Assembly: GCA_002010665.1 (NCBI GenBank)
Contig: MTON01000022.1
Coordinates: 4,357 to 38,376, forward strand
Direction of reading: 5' to 3'
Source: Candidatus Aminicenantes bacterium JdFR-78
GTDB lineage: Bacteria; Acidobacteriota; Aminicenantia; JdFR-78
Length of the DNA: 34,020 nucleotides
Shown here piece after piece: positions 15,886 to 25,007 of the stretch. A program made the translations under genes and the position numbers. The notes under the pieces are model-generated. The model made no database searches and was not told the origin of the DNA. It was given only the letters and a program-made list of their open reading frames with translations. The stretch's first letter is position 1. Every line of letters begins with the position of its first letter.

Positions 15886-17235
15886 TTAAATTTTTATATT
15901 ATATTTTTTCAATTTTCTATAAAGGGCTGGACGACTTAAGCCTAATAATTTTGCAGCTTTTTGTTTATTATTGTTTGTCCTTTTTAGGACTGTAAGAATA
16001 TGTCTTTTTTCTAACTCCTCAAGAGTCAAATTAGAGTAAATGGGATATAAAATTTCCTCTTCATATTCATATTTTTTTATTGAATCCGGCAAATCTTTTA
16101 AATCTATAAATTTCTCCTCGCATAGCATTACAGCTCTTTCAATTGTATTTTCAAGTTCCCTCACATTTCCTGGCCATGGATAATTAAATAGAATTTTTTT
16201 AGCTCTTTGCGAAATTCCTAGAATTTTTTTATTAAATTTTTTATTGAATTTTTCTAAAAAGTAACTACATAAAAGAGGAATATCTTCTTTTCTTTCCCTT
16301 AGAGGTGGGAGCTTAATTTCAACTACATTTATCCTATGAAATAAATCCTCTCTAAAATCTCCTCTCTTGATACTTTCCCTCAAATCTCTGCTTGTAGCGC
16401 ATATTATACGCACATCAACTTTTACATTTTTTGTAGAACCAAGGGGACGAAATTGTTGCTCTTCAAGAACACGGAGAAGTTTGGACTGAACTGCTACTGG
16501 AATTTCGGCAATTTCATCGAGAAAAATAGTTCCTCCATCAGCTTCCTTAAAAAGACCATCCTTCGCACGATCTGCACCTGTAAATGCACCCTTTAAATAA
16601 CCAAAAAGTTCTGACTCAAATAGAGTTTCAGGAATTGAAGCACAGTCACAGACAACAAATTTTTTATCTTTACGAGGGCTTAAATTATGAATCGCCCTTG
16701 CAACCATTTCCTTCCCTGTGCCAGTCTCTCCAGTAATCAATACTGAAACAGGATATTTCGAAACCCGTTCAATTAAAGAAAAGACCTCTAACATTTGAGG
16801 ATTCTTTCCCACCATTCCTTCAAAAACATACTTCTGTACTAATTCCTTTTCTAATTCATATGTGCTTTTACGAAGGGATATTTTTTCTTGAATATTTTTT
16901 AAAATATAATAAAGTTTTTTTATTTCAATTGGTTTAATCAAATAATCTGTAGCACCAAGTTTTATAGCTTCTGCAATTTTACTCGCTGAAATTTTATCCC
17001 CTGCTATTATTATTTCAATTAAAGGATCGAAGTTCTTGATTGTCTTGAGAAGGGAAAAATCTTGAATCTCCTTTTCCTTTAAATCAAGAAGTACTACTTT
17101 TATTTCCTTCTCTCTAATTACAGAATGAAAATCCTCTTTCTTCGAAGAATAATATATCTGGATACCTTTTGAAGAAAGAAATTTTTGAATGGGTAAATAA
17201 AAATCAAAATTGTCAGCAAGAATAAGAAGATTCAT
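15886..17235 (-). CDS. Sigma-54-dependent response regulator (NtrC family)
   Basis: A 449-residue three-domain activator. Residues 1-115 are a receiver with likely phospho-acceptor D51 in VVLLDLK and conserved K101 in YLIKP; the acidic pocket shows only D8 (LADN) rather than a pair. Residues about 130-370 are the AAA+ domain: Walker A GETGTGKE at 169-176, the sigma-54 contact loop GAFTGA at 216-221, Walker B GGTIFLDEIAE near 234, and the arginine-finger region FREDLFHRINV. The C-terminus (about 405-449) is a Fis-type helix-turn-helix (NKQKAAKLLGLSRPALYRKLKKY). No histidine kinase is nearby. The next gene downstream has a perfect sigma-54 promoter, so it most likely controls the fibre locus. 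Confidence 0.93.
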   Translation of the reverse strand: MNLLILADNFDFYLPIQKFLSSKGIQIYYSSKKEDFHSVIREKEIKVVLLDLKEKEIQDFSLLKTIKNFDPLIEIIIAGDKISASKIAEAIKLGATDYLIKPIEIKKLYYILKNIQEKISLRKSTYELEKELVQKYVFEGMVGKNPQMLEVFSLIERVSKYPVSVLITGETGTGKEMVARAIHNLSPRKDKKFVVCDCASIPETLFESELFGYLKGAFTGADRAKDGLFKEADGGTIFLDEIAEIPVAVQSKLLRVLEEQQFRPLGSTKNVKVDVRIICATSRDLRESIKRGDFREDLFHRINVVEIKLPPLRERKEDIPLLCSYFLEKFNKKFNKKILGISQRAKKILFNYPWPGNVRELENTIERAVMLCEEKFIDLKDLPDSIKKYEYEEEILYPIYSNLTLEELEKRHILTVLKRTNNNKQKAAKLLGLSRPALYRKLKKYNIKI

Positions 17236-17246
17236 TTAAATAAATT

Positions 17247-17504
17247 TTATTCTTCACTGACCTTGTAAACAATGTCATTTTCTCGAACCTGCTCTGAAAC
17301 TTTGATTCCAACTGATTGGCCTGGACCTGCTTTTTCAACAGGCTGATGTTCAATCTGCATAGAATCAATTTTTTGATAAAAATCAGTTGTGTGCCCTTTG
17401 ATGTGAATCGTATCCCCAACACTTAACTCTCCTTGTTTAATATCAATTGCTGCAACACCAATTCTTGAAAAATAATGGGTAACTCTTCCAATTTCCTCCT
17501 CCAT
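17247..17504 (-). CDS. Small EF-Tu domain-2-like beta-barrel protein
   Basis: An 85-residue protein resembling domain 2 of translational GTPases such as EF-Tu and IF2: IGRVTHYFSRIGVAAIDI, then GELSVGDTIHIKGHTTDF, then GPGQSVGIKVSE. No GTPase domain is present. Such stand-alone proteins are usually labelled translation-elongation-factor-like and have no known role. I chose ATG 17504 because GGAGG lies 5 bases before it; a TTG twelve bases upstream is less likely. It precedes the activator gene by 11 bases and may share its transcript. Confidence 0.75.
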   Translation of the reverse strand: MEEEIGRVTHYFSRIGVAAIDIKQGELSVGDTIHIKGHTTDFYQKIDSMQIEHQPVEKAGPGQSVGIKVSEQVRENDIVYKVSEE

Positions 17505-17572
17505 CTTTTCCTCCAATTATTAAATTTGTTTTTTTTAGGCTATCAAAAAATTAATAATTTTACAAGTATTTG

Positions 17573-18331
17573 TTAAGGCCAAAGAACAGCGCCCCCACTT
17601 ACATTTATAACTACACCTGTTAGATGACGAGCAAGATCAGAAACTAAAAATAATACTGGACCGGCAATATCTTCAGGAGATGGAATTCTTTTTAAGGGAA
17701 TTGATTGTTTTACTTTTTCCTTAAATTCTTTATCTCTAAAAACCTCTGCACACATATCAGTGTCTACCCAGCCTGGAGCTATACAATTCACCAAAATATT
17801 ATACGGAGCTAACTCAACTGCCAAGGATTTTGTAAATGATATAACTCCTCCTTTTGATGCAGCATAATGAGAATGGAATGCCTCCCCTCTTAAGCCCGCG
17901 GTTGAAGAAATATTTACGATCCAGCCTCTCCTCATTTTTTTCATAATTGGTATAACTTCGTTACACACTAAAAACATTCCCTTTAAATTAATATCCAGGG
18001 TTTCATCCCATATTTTCTCGTCCATTTCCCCGATTTCTCCATAAGTCCAAATTCCTGCATTATTAATTAAAATATCGATCTTCCCAAATTCTTTAATCAC
18101 TTCTTGAATCATACTTTTCACCTCCTGAAGAACAGATATATCTGCTTTAATATATAGACATTTTCTGCCAAGTTTCTCTATTTCTTTACATACATTTCGT
18201 GCTTCCTTCTCGTTTTTTACATAATTTATTACAATGTCGCATCCTGCTTTTGCAAGAAGTGTAGCAATTGCTTTCCCTATTCCCCTTGAACCTCCAGTTA
18301 TGATTGCTATCCGTCCTTCTAAATTAATCAT
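17573..18331 (-). CDS. Short-chain dehydrogenase/reductase, FabG-like
   Basis: A 252-residue classical SDR. It has the cofactor motif TGGSRGIGKAIA at the N-terminus, ADISV, NNAGIW, the catalytic Ser in NISSTAGL and the YAASKGG motif with Tyr and Lys. The last residues (LTGVVINVSGGAVLWP) form the usual C-terminal segment. The resemblance to 3-oxoacyl-ACP reductase FabG is strong, but SDR substrate cannot be fixed from sequence, and no other fatty-acid synthesis gene is adjacent. A GGAGG ribosome-binding site lies before ATG 18331. It is first of a minus-strand group with the EF-Tu-like gene and the activator. Confidence 0.88.
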   Translation of the reverse strand: MINLEGRIAIITGGSRGIGKAIATLLAKAGCDIVINYVKNEKEARNVCKEIEKLGRKCLYIKADISVLQEVKSMIQEVIKEFGKIDILINNAGIWTYGEIGEMDEKIWDETLDINLKGMFLVCNEVIPIMKKMRRGWIVNISSTAGLRGEAFHSHYAASKGGVISFTKSLAVELAPYNILVNCIAPGWVDTDMCAEVFRDKEFKEKVKQSIPLKRIPSPEDIAGPVLFLVSDLARHLTGVVINVSGGAVLWP

Positions 18332-18416
18332 TTTTTACCTCCAAAAATTTTAAATTATAAATTATAAAATACGATTCTTATGTCAAATCATAATTACTAA
18401 AATGTCAAACTAAAAA

Positions 18417-18445
18417 TTGACCATATTGGTTAATTAAATTATAAT
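18417..18445 (+). promoter_or_regulatory. Sigma-70 promoter of asnS, predicted leaderless
   Basis: TTGACC (18417-18422), 17 bases, TATAAT (18440-18445). Transcription would start near 18452, zero to four bases before the asnS ATG at 18455. No Shine-Dalgarno sequence lies before this ATG, consistent with a leaderless mRNA. Confidence 0.7.
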
Positions 18446-18454
18446 CAAATAGAA

Positions 18455-19747
18455 ATGAAATGGGTTTATATTGAGGACATTGCAAAATATGTAGGGGAAA
18501 AGGTAGAACTTAGGGGTTGGGTCTATAATAAACGTTCAAGCGGAAGGGTTCGTTTTCTTCTTATTAGAGATGGAACAGGAATCTTACAATGTACTATATT
18601 CAGTCCAGAAAAGGAACATCCTCTTTTTGATAAATTTGAGGAACTCACACAAGAATCTTCGTTAATAGTAAGGGGTAAGGTAAAGGAGGATAAAAGAGCT
18701 CCTGGAGGATATGAATTAGAAGTAGAAGATATTGAAATAATTCATATTGCGAAAGATTACCCAATTACACCAAAACCTCATGGAGTTTCTTTCCTTATGG
18801 ACCATCGTCACCTGTGGCTCCGCTCTGTTCGCCAGCATGCAATTCTTCAGATAAGAGCAGAGGTAATTAGAGCAATAAGAGATTTCTTTGACGGAAGAGG
18901 CTTTAGATTAATGGATACTCCAATACTAACCCCAAGTGCATGCGAGGGAACAACCACTCTCTTTGAAACTAAATATTTTGATGAAAAAGCATATTTAAGC
19001 CAATCAGGACAATTATATAATGAAGCAACTGCCATGGCTTTTGGCAAAGTTTATTGTTTTGGTCCGACTTTTAGAGCTGAGAAATCAAAAACAAGAAGGC
19101 ACTTATTGGAATTCTGGATGGTTGAACCTGAGGTGGCCTTTGCCACTCTGAATGATATAATTGAATTAGCAGAGGATCTGGTTGTATATATTGTTTCAAG
19201 AGTTCTCGATAAAAGAAAAAAAGAATTAGAAACATTAAATAGAGATACTAAACCCTTAGAAAAAATAGCAAAACCCTTCCCAAGAATTACCTATAAAGAT
19301 GCAATAAAAATCCTAAAAGAAAAGGGCTTTAAAATTGAATTCGGAGACGACTTTGGTGCACCTGAGGAAACCATTCTATCGAATAGCTTTGAAAAACCAG
19401 TATGTGTAACTCGCTATCCTTTAAAAGTAAAAGCCTTTTACATGCAGCCAGACCCTGAAAATCCAGATCTTGCTTTATGCGTGGATATGCTTGCCCCAGA
19501 AGGTTATGGTGAAATAATAGGAGGAGGGCAGAGAATTCACGATTATGATTTGCTTCTCCAAAAAATAAAAGAACATAATTTACCTATTGAAAATTATCAA
19601 TGGTATCTTGACTTAAGAAAATATGGATCTGTGCCTCATGCTGGCTTTGGGCTCGGCATAGAGAGAACTGTTGCCTGGATATGCAAAATAGATCATATAA
19701 GAGAAACTATACCTTTCCCGCGAATGCTCTATCGCATGTATCCATAA
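18455..19747 (+). CDS. asnS: Asparaginyl-tRNA synthetase
   Basis: A 430-residue class IIb synthetase of normal AsnRS length. The N-terminal OB fold ([26 protein letters not shown]) recognises the anticodon. The catalytic core includes [14 protein letters not shown], the AsnRS-type [10 protein letters not shown], class II motif 2 [20 protein letters not shown] and motif 3 [12 protein letters not shown]. The SQSGQLYNE and motif 2 details favour AsnRS over AspRS. It heads a plus-strand group of nine genes, followed after 16 bases by rimO. Confidence 0.94.
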   Translation: MKWVYIEDIAKYVGEKVELRGWVYNKRSSGRVRFLLIRDGTGILQCTIFSPEKEHPLFDKFEELTQESSLIVRGKVKEDKRAPGGYELEVEDIEIIHIAKDYPITPKPHGVSFLMDHRHLWLRSVRQHAILQIRAEVIRAIRDFFDGRGFRLMDTPILTPSACEGTTTLFETKYFDEKAYLSQSGQLYNEATAMAFGKVYCFGPTFRAEKSKTRRHLLEFWMVEPEVAFATLNDIIELAEDLVVYIVSRVLDKRKKELETLNRDTKPLEKIAKPFPRITYKDAIKILKEKGFKIEFGDDFGAPEETILSNSFEKPVCVTRYPLKVKAFYMQPDPENPDLALCVDMLAPEGYGEIIGGGQRIHDYDLLLQKIKEHNLPIENYQWYLDLRKYGSVPHAGFGLGIERTVAWICKIDHIRETIPFPRMLYRMYP

Positions 19748-19763
19748 CAATCACATAAATCCA

Positions 19764-21077
19764 ATGAATAAAATCGGTGTAATAAGTCTCGGCTGTGCTA
19801 AGAATTTGGTAGACACTGAAATTATGCTCGGATTGCTTAGCAAATCAGGATATAAGATTACTAATTCATATCAGAATGCTGAAGTTATAATAATCAATAC
19901 TTGTGGTTTCATTAAAGAAGCAAAGGAAGAGTCAATAGAAGCTATACTTGAAGCTATAAAATTTAAAGAATCTGGCAAAGTAAAGAGAATTATTGTTACA
20001 GGGTGTTTAAGTCAAAGATATAAGAAGGAACTTGAAAAAGAATTTCCAGAAGTAGATATATTTCTCGGCGTAAATGAATATCCCTATATTAAAGATGCTA
20101 TAGAAAAAAATAAAATTTTATGGTCAGATAAATTATTTCTTCCTGATCATACTTATCCACGTTTACTTTCCACTCCATTTTCATGGACATATTTAAAAAT
20201 CTCGGAAGGATGTTCTCATCAGTGTTCATTCTGTGCTATCCCACTAATAAGAGGTTCTTATCGCTCAAGAACAATTGACTCAATTATTGAAGAAGCCATA
20301 AATCTTGCATCAAAGGGAATAAAAGAAATCAATATAATATCCCAAGACTCTACTTATTATGGTAAAGATCTTGGGATGAAAAATGGCCTTGTTAAATTAC
20401 TTGAGAAATTAATTGATATCAAGGAATTAAAATGGATTAGAGTACTTTACTGCGTTCCGGAGGAAATTACAGATCCTTTTCTTGATATTCTTCAGGAAGA
20501 AAAAATATGTTCTTATCTTGATATTCCTTTCCAGCACTCAGATAAAAAAATAATAAATATGATGGGGAGAAAATTTGATGGTAGAAGGTCTTTGGAATTA
20601 ATTGCAAAAATAAGAAAAAAAATTCCTGATATTACAATTCGAACATCTTTAATAGTTGGTTTTCCTGGTGAAGGAGAACAGGAATTTCAAGATTTAAAAC
20701 AATTTTGTAAAACAGCTCAATTCGATAGATTAGGGGTCTTCACTTACTCAAGGGAAGAAGGAACAAAAGCCTTCTCTCTTGGTGATCCTATTCCCCAAAA
20801 AATTAAAGAAAAAAGAAAAGAGGAAATAATGAAACTTCAAGCAGAAATTTCTTATCGTAAAAATCGAGAAATGATAGGTAAAAAAGTAGAGGTGCTTGTA
20901 GAAGGTGAATCAAAAGAGAATCCAAATTTTTTAATAGGAAGATTACAAAGTCAAGCTCCTGAAGTAGATGGTATTGTCCTTATTGAAAAAAATAAGAAAT
21001 TTAATTATAACTCTTTTTTAAACATTGTAATATACGATGCATTCACTTATGATTTGAAAGGAAGGATAATAAATTGA
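19764..21077 (+). CDS. rimO: Ribosomal protein S12 methylthiotransferase RimO
   Basis: A 437-residue radical SAM methylthiotransferase that modifies an aspartate of ribosomal protein S12. The N-terminal UPF0004 domain has three cluster-binding Cys in SLGCAKNLVDTE, IINTCGF and VTGCLSQRY. The radical SAM cluster motif is CSHQCSFC near residue 150, followed by AIPLIRGSYRSR. The C-terminal ~65 residues are a TRAM domain. The SLGCAKNLVDTE start and SEGCSHQCSFC pattern are those of RimO rather than MiaB or MtaB. Confidence 0.95.
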   Translation: MNKIGVISLGCAKNLVDTEIMLGLLSKSGYKITNSYQNAEVIIINTCGFIKEAKEESIEAILEAIKFKESGKVKRIIVTGCLSQRYKKELEKEFPEVDIFLGVNEYPYIKDAIEKNKILWSDKLFLPDHTYPRLLSTPFSWTYLKISEGCSHQCSFCAIPLIRGSYRSRTIDSIIEEAINLASKGIKEINIISQDSTYYGKDLGMKNGLVKLLEKLIDIKELKWIRVLYCVPEEITDPFLDILQEEKICSYLDIPFQHSDKKIINMMGRKFDGRRSLELIAKIRKKIPDITIRTSLIVGFPGEGEQEFQDLKQFCKTAQFDRLGVFTYSREEGTKAFSLGDPIPQKIKEKRKEEIMKLQAEISYRKNREMIGKKVEVLVEGESKENPNFLIGRLQSQAPEVDGIVLIEKNKKFNYNSFLNIVIYDAFTYDLKGRIIN

Positions 21078-21523
21078 AGATGTTATCAAAAATTATTTCC
21101 ACTTTCTTTGGGGTTGGTTATCTGCCTCAATTTCCTGGAACAGTAGCCAGTGCTCTAACCATTGTAATTTATTATTTTCTTTTGTATCGTTTGAATTGGA
21201 TAGTATTTATTTTCCTAACTATTTCCATATTTCTCTTAGGCGTTTATTTTTCAAATATGCTTCAGAAAGATTCAGACGAAGAGGATCCATCAAAAATTGT
21301 TATCGATGAGGTTAGTGGTCAATTAGCAGGTGTTTTCCTAATTCCTCCAAAATTGATTTATCTTATTTTAGCTTTTTTTATTTTTCGCTATCTGGATATA
21401 GTTAAGCCCTTCTCTCTTAAAAAAGTAGAGGCTCTTCCTGGAGGATGGGGAGTTATGGGCGATGACCTTGTGGCAGGAATTATTACAGGAATAATTATGC
21501 ATTTAATTTTAATTTTTGTGTAA
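21074..21523 (+). CDS. pgpA: Phosphatidylglycerophosphatase A
   Basis: A 149-residue inner-membrane enzyme that dephosphorylates phosphatidylglycerol phosphate. It has the family motifs GYLPQFPGTVAS, DPSKIVIDEVSGQ and the C-terminal RYLDIVKPF with GGWGVMGDDLVAG, plus three to four hydrophobic segments. I favour the TTG at 21074, which overlaps the rimO stop (TTGA), because GGAAGGA lies 7 bases before it. ATG 21080 is the alternative and would remove two residues. The cinA start overlaps its stop in TAATG. Confidence 0.9.
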   Translation: MKMLSKIISTFFGVGYLPQFPGTVASALTIVIYYFLLYRLNWIVFIFLTISIFLLGVYFSNMLQKDSDEEDPSKIVIDEVSGQLAGVFLIPPKLIYLILAFFIFRYLDIVKPFSLKKVEALPGGWGVMGDDLVAGIITGIIMHLILIFV

Positions 21524-22773
21524 TGTTCAGATTAGAGGCAGAAATAATAGCAATTGGTTCTGAACTTTTAACCTCTCACTGTATTGATACGAATTCTCTT
21601 TATTTAATCGAAAAATTAAACAGCATTGGAATTGAAGTAAAGTTTAAAACCATTGTTAGAGACAAGGAGGAAGATATTATTCAATGCATAAAAAATGCAA
21701 TTTCAAGATCTCAAATAATAATAGCAACTGGTGGACTTGGCCCTACCGAAGATGATATAACAAGAGAGTGCTTTTCAAAGGCATTAAAAAGAAAACTTAT
21801 CTATTATCCTGAAATAGAAGAAAAAATTAGGGAGAGATTCAGGAAAAGAGGATTGTCAATGCCATTAATATGTAAAAAACAGGCTTATATTTTGGAAGGG
21901 GCAAAGGTTCTAATGAATGAGTGGGGAACTGCTCCAGGAATGAAAATAAAGGAAGGCAATAAATTACTCTTTATCCTCCCTGGTCCGCCTAAGGAACTGA
22001 AACCAATGTTCGAAAAATATATTTTTCATGAATTAAAAAAACTAAGTAAACAATTTGTTTGTTCTAAATCAATAAAAATTACTGGATTAACAGAATCTCA
22101 GACTGAAACACTGATTTCTGATTTATATAAAAAAATTGAAAATCCGAAAATAAGTATTTTAGCCTATCCAGGACAAATAGAAATTCGATTAATTGCACAT
22201 TCTGATAAAAATTATGAAGCGGCAGAATCTCTTGTAGAAAATATGATAGATAAGTTTAGAGAAAGACTAAAAAATAATATTTTTTCAACAAGTGGAGAGG
22301 AACTTGAAGAAGTAATAGGAAAATTGTTGAAGGAGAGAAAAGAAACTCTGGCAGTTGCTGAATCCTGCACAGGAGGGCTTCTTTCAAATAGAATCACAAA
22401 TGTCTCAGGTAGTTCAAATTATTTTGAAAGAGGTTTTGTGACATACAGTAATGAGGCTAAAATTGAAAATTTGGGAGTTCCGAAAGATTTAATTTTAAAA
22501 TATGGAGCAGTAAGTAAAGAGGTAGCAGAAGCAATGGCAATTGGAGTAAGAAAAATTGCAAAAACAGACTATGGTTTGTCAATAACAGGAATTGCTGGTC
22601 CTACAGGAGGAACTCCGGAAAAGCCTGTTGGGCTTGTTTATATTGGACTTGCATGGAAAGATGGAGTTTTGGTCACAAGAAATCAGTTTTTAGGGGATAG
22701 AGAATCAATAAAATTCCAATCCACCCAAAAAGCATTGGATATGCTCAGAAGACATTTGATTCAGAAAACATGA
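21523..22773 (+). CDS. cinA: CinA-family protein (nicotinamide-nucleotide amidohydrolase)
   Basis: A 416-residue two-domain protein. The N-terminal MoCF/COG1058 domain (AEIIAIGSELL, ATGGLGPTEDDITRE, LPGPPKELKPMF) acts as ADP-ribose pyrophosphatase in characterised relatives. The C-terminal PncC domain (AVAESCTGGLLSNRIT, GSSNYFERGFVTYSN, GIAGPTGG) deamidates nicotinamide mononucleotide. Together they recycle NAD by-products. The start overlaps the pgpA stop by one base (TAATG). Confidence 0.93.
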   Translation: MFRLEAEIIAIGSELLTSHCIDTNSLYLIEKLNSIGIEVKFKTIVRDKEEDIIQCIKNAISRSQIIIATGGLGPTEDDITRECFSKALKRKLIYYPEIEEKIRERFRKRGLSMPLICKKQAYILEGAKVLMNEWGTAPGMKIKEGNKLLFILPGPPKELKPMFEKYIFHELKKLSKQFVCSKSIKITGLTESQTETLISDLYKKIENPKISILAYPGQIEIRLIAHSDKNYEAAESLVENMIDKFRERLKNNIFSTSGEELEEVIGKLLKERKETLAVAESCTGGLLSNRITNVSGSSNYFERGFVTYSNEAKIENLGVPKDLILKYGAVSKEVAEAMAIGVRKIAKTDYGLSITGIAGPTGGTPEKPVGLVYIGLAWKDGVLVTRNQFLGDRESIKFQSTQKALDMLRRHLIQKT

Positions 22774-22793
22774 GTAAAAAACTCTATCAATTT

Positions 22794-22825
22794 GCATTTT
22801 ACATTTTACCATTCACATTTTACCA
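22794..22825 (+). repeat. Short imperfect direct repeats before thpR
   Basis: Three copies of CATTTTAC(C) occur in close succession between cinA and thpR, the last two separated by ATTCA. They may be a simple expansion. No promoter or terminator is evident in this 61-base gap. Confidence 0.5.
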
Positions 22826-22834
22826 GTTTTAAAA

Positions 22835-23392
22835 ATGAGATTGTTTATAGGAATTGAACTTACAAATGAGGTAAAAAGAGGTCTTGGAGAATTGATTAAT
22901 TTATTAAAAACTAAAGGCGAGGGAGTGAAATGGGTTAATCCTGAGAATATCCATTTAACGTTAAAATTTTTGGGAGAAACATCTCCTTCAAGGATTCAAG
23001 AAATAACAGATTCATTAAAAAAATCAACTAAAAAATTTTCTCCTTTTTCTCTTTCAGTTAAAGGAACTGGATGCTTTCCATCAGAAAGAAAACCACCAAG
23101 GGTATTATGGGTGGGGATAGAACATAATGATTATTTAAACGAATTTCAGAAAGAAATAGAAAAGAATTTAAAAGAAATAGGATTTCCTGAAGAAGAAAGA
23201 AAATTTGTTCCTCATTTAACATTGGGTAGAGTGAAATTTCCAGCTAAGCTCGGCTCAATTAAAGAAGAACTTAAAAAATACGAAGAAAAATTCTTTGGAA
23301 AAGTAAAAGTAAAAGAAGTAATTCTATTCCAAAGTATTTTAAAACCAGAGGGGGCGGAATATATACCATTAGCCCGAATCAGTCTAAGATGA
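22835..23392 (+). CDS. thpR: RNA 2',3'-cyclic phosphodiesterase (LigT/ThpR family)
   Basis: A 185-residue 2H phosphoesterase with the two required HxTx motifs, HLTLKFLGE near residue 43 and HLTLGRVK near residue 130. It begins MRLFIGIEL, typical of the family, and has the KFSPFSLSVKGTGCFP stretch. Members hydrolyse 2',3'-cyclic phosphate ends of RNA and can join tRNA halves in vitro. cinA and thpR neighbour each other in many bacteria. It overlaps plsY by ATGA. Confidence 0.92.
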   Translation: MRLFIGIELTNEVKRGLGELINLLKTKGEGVKWVNPENIHLTLKFLGETSPSRIQEITDSLKKSTKKFSPFSLSVKGTGCFPSERKPPRVLWVGIEHNDYLNEFQKEIEKNLKEIGFPEEERKFVPHLTLGRVKFPAKLGSIKEELKKYEEKFFGKVKVKEVILFQSILKPEGAEYIPLARISLR

Positions 23393-23985
23393 AATTTGCA
23401 TTATATTTAATCTTCTCATATCTTCTTGGCTCAATACCAACTGGTTATATTTTATTTTGGATAAGCGAGAAAAAAGATATAAGAAAATTTGGAAGCGGAA
23501 ATATAGGATTTGCCAATATAACGAGATTGAAAGGGCTTTCTTTTGGAATTCCTGTCTTGATCCTTGATTTTTTTAAAGGATTTATCCCTGTTTGGCTTGG
23601 GTTAAAAATTTCTGAAAACTCAATAGTTGCATTAACAGGTGGATTTCTTACATGTCTTGGTCATATTTATCCAGTTTATTTAAAATTTAAAGGAGGAAAG
23701 GGATTCGCCACTGCTCTTGGAGTTTTTACAGGCGCCTTTTTCTTAGGAGCATTAATAGTTTCATTTATAGCCATTACATTAATAATTGCAACTGGATATG
23801 TGTCATTAGCTTCGATTATAGGAGTTGTATTATACCCGCTCGTCCTTTTAATCTTCAAAAAACCATTGACCGTTATTTTAATTGTTTGTTTAATATCAAT
23901 TATGGTTATTTATCGACATAAAGACAATATAAAAAGATTAATTAAAGGAGAAGAGAGAAAAATAAAAAGATACAGTAAAAAATAA
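23389..23985 (+). CDS. plsY: Glycerol-3-phosphate acyltransferase PlsY
   Basis: A 198-residue polytopic membrane enzyme that transfers the acyl group from acyl-phosphate to glycerol 3-phosphate, the first step of phospholipid synthesis. It shows the three PlsY motifs: SYLLGSIPTGY, FGSGNIGFANITR and KFKGGKGFATALGV, with about five hydrophobic segments. The next gene, gpsA, makes its glycerol-3-phosphate substrate, and the stop/start overlap is one base (TAATG). Confidence 0.95.
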   Translation: MKFALYLIFSYLLGSIPTGYILFWISEKKDIRKFGSGNIGFANITRLKGLSFGIPVLILDFFKGFIPVWLGLKISENSIVALTGGFLTCLGHIYPVYLKFKGGKGFATALGVFTGAFFLGALIVSFIAITLIIATGYVSLASIIGVVLYPLVLLIFKKPLTVILIVCLISIMVIYRHKDNIKRLIKGEERKIKRYSKK

Positions 23986-25007
23986 TGCTTAATTTAAAAA
24001 GAAAAAATAGAGCAGGAGTAATTGGAGGAGGTTCATGGGGAACTGCTTTTGCAATTCATCTTTCTTCTCTAAATATAGAAACCTTTTTATGGATAAGAGA
24101 GCCAGAAGTTTACAAAGAAGCTGTAAAATCAAGAGAAAATAAAACATTTTTGCCAGGATATATTTTCCCTGGAAAATTAAATCCATCTAATGACTTGAAA
24201 AATGTTGTTTTGAATTCCCAACTAATATTTATCGCAGTTCCATCTCAGTATTGCAGGGAAATATATCAATCAATAGCTCCCTACATTGGAAAGAATAAGA
24301 TAATTGTCAGTTTAACTAAAGGGATTGAGAAAAAAAGTTTAAAAACAATGAGCCAGGTCATGGAAGAAATCTTTAATTATGACATTCTCCATAATTTAGC
24401 AGTTCTTTCCGGACCAAGTTTTGCTCTTGAAGTAATGAAAAGGCATCCTACGACTGTTGTAATTGCAAGTAAAAATAAAAGAGTGGCACAGTTCATTCAA
24501 AAAACCATTTCTTCTTATTATTTTCGCCCATATATTAACGATGATATTATAGGTGTTGAACTAGCTGGAGCGTTGAAAAATGTGATTGCAATAGCAGCAG
24601 GAATAGTTGATGGACTCGGTTATGGAATGAATTCTTTAGCTGCCCTTGTAACAAGGGGTTTAGCTGAAATGACGAGACTTGGAATCAAACTTGGTGCATC
24701 TCCTCAAACCTTTTCAGGTCTTGCTGGAATGGGAGATTTAATTCTCACATGTTTTGGAAAGCTAAGCAGAAATAGGTATGTTGGTTATGAACTTGGCAAA
24801 GGTAAAAAAATCAATGAAATTACCTCCAAGATGAAGATGGTAGCAGAGGGAATAAACACCACATGGTCTGCTTATCAACTTGCTAAAAGGGAAAAAGTTG
24901 AAATGCCTATAATTGAAAAAGTTTATGAAATAATCTATGAAAACAAATCCCCAGGAAAAGCAGTTGAGGAATTGATGTCAAGAAAATTAAAGGAGGAGTT
25001 CCAATGA
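23985..25007 (+). CDS. gpsA: Glycerol-3-phosphate dehydrogenase [NAD(P)+]
   Basis: A 340-residue cytoplasmic enzyme reducing dihydroxyacetone phosphate to glycerol 3-phosphate for lipid synthesis. It has the cofactor-binding GVIGGGSWGTAFAIHL at the N-terminus, VSLTKGIE, the LSGPSFALEV motif and the C-terminal ELAGALKNVIAIAAGIVDGLG with the catalytic Lys, followed by TRGLAEMTRLG. It is coupled to plsY upstream and overlaps the TPR gene by ATGA. Confidence 0.96.
   Translation: MLNLKRKNRAGVIGGGSWGTAFAIHLSSLNIETFLWIREPEVYKEAVKSRENKTFLPGYIFPGKLNPSNDLKNVVLNSQLIFIAVPSQYCREIYQSIAPYIGKNKIIVSLTKGIEKKSLKTMSQVMEEIFNYDILHNLAVLSGPSFALEVMKRHPTTVVIASKNKRVAQFIQKTISSYYFRPYINDDIIGVELAGALKNVIAIAAGIVDGLGYGMNSLAALVTRGLAEMTRLGIKLGASPQTFSGLAGMGDLILTCFGKLSRNRYVGYELGKGKKINEITSKMKMVAEGINTTWSAYQLAKREKVEMPIIEKVYEIIYENKSPGKAVEELMSRKLKEEFQ

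Noticed and set aside
17505..17572. T8 run between the SDR and the EF-Tu-like gene as a terminator
   Set aside because: No stable hairpin precedes it in the direction of transcription.
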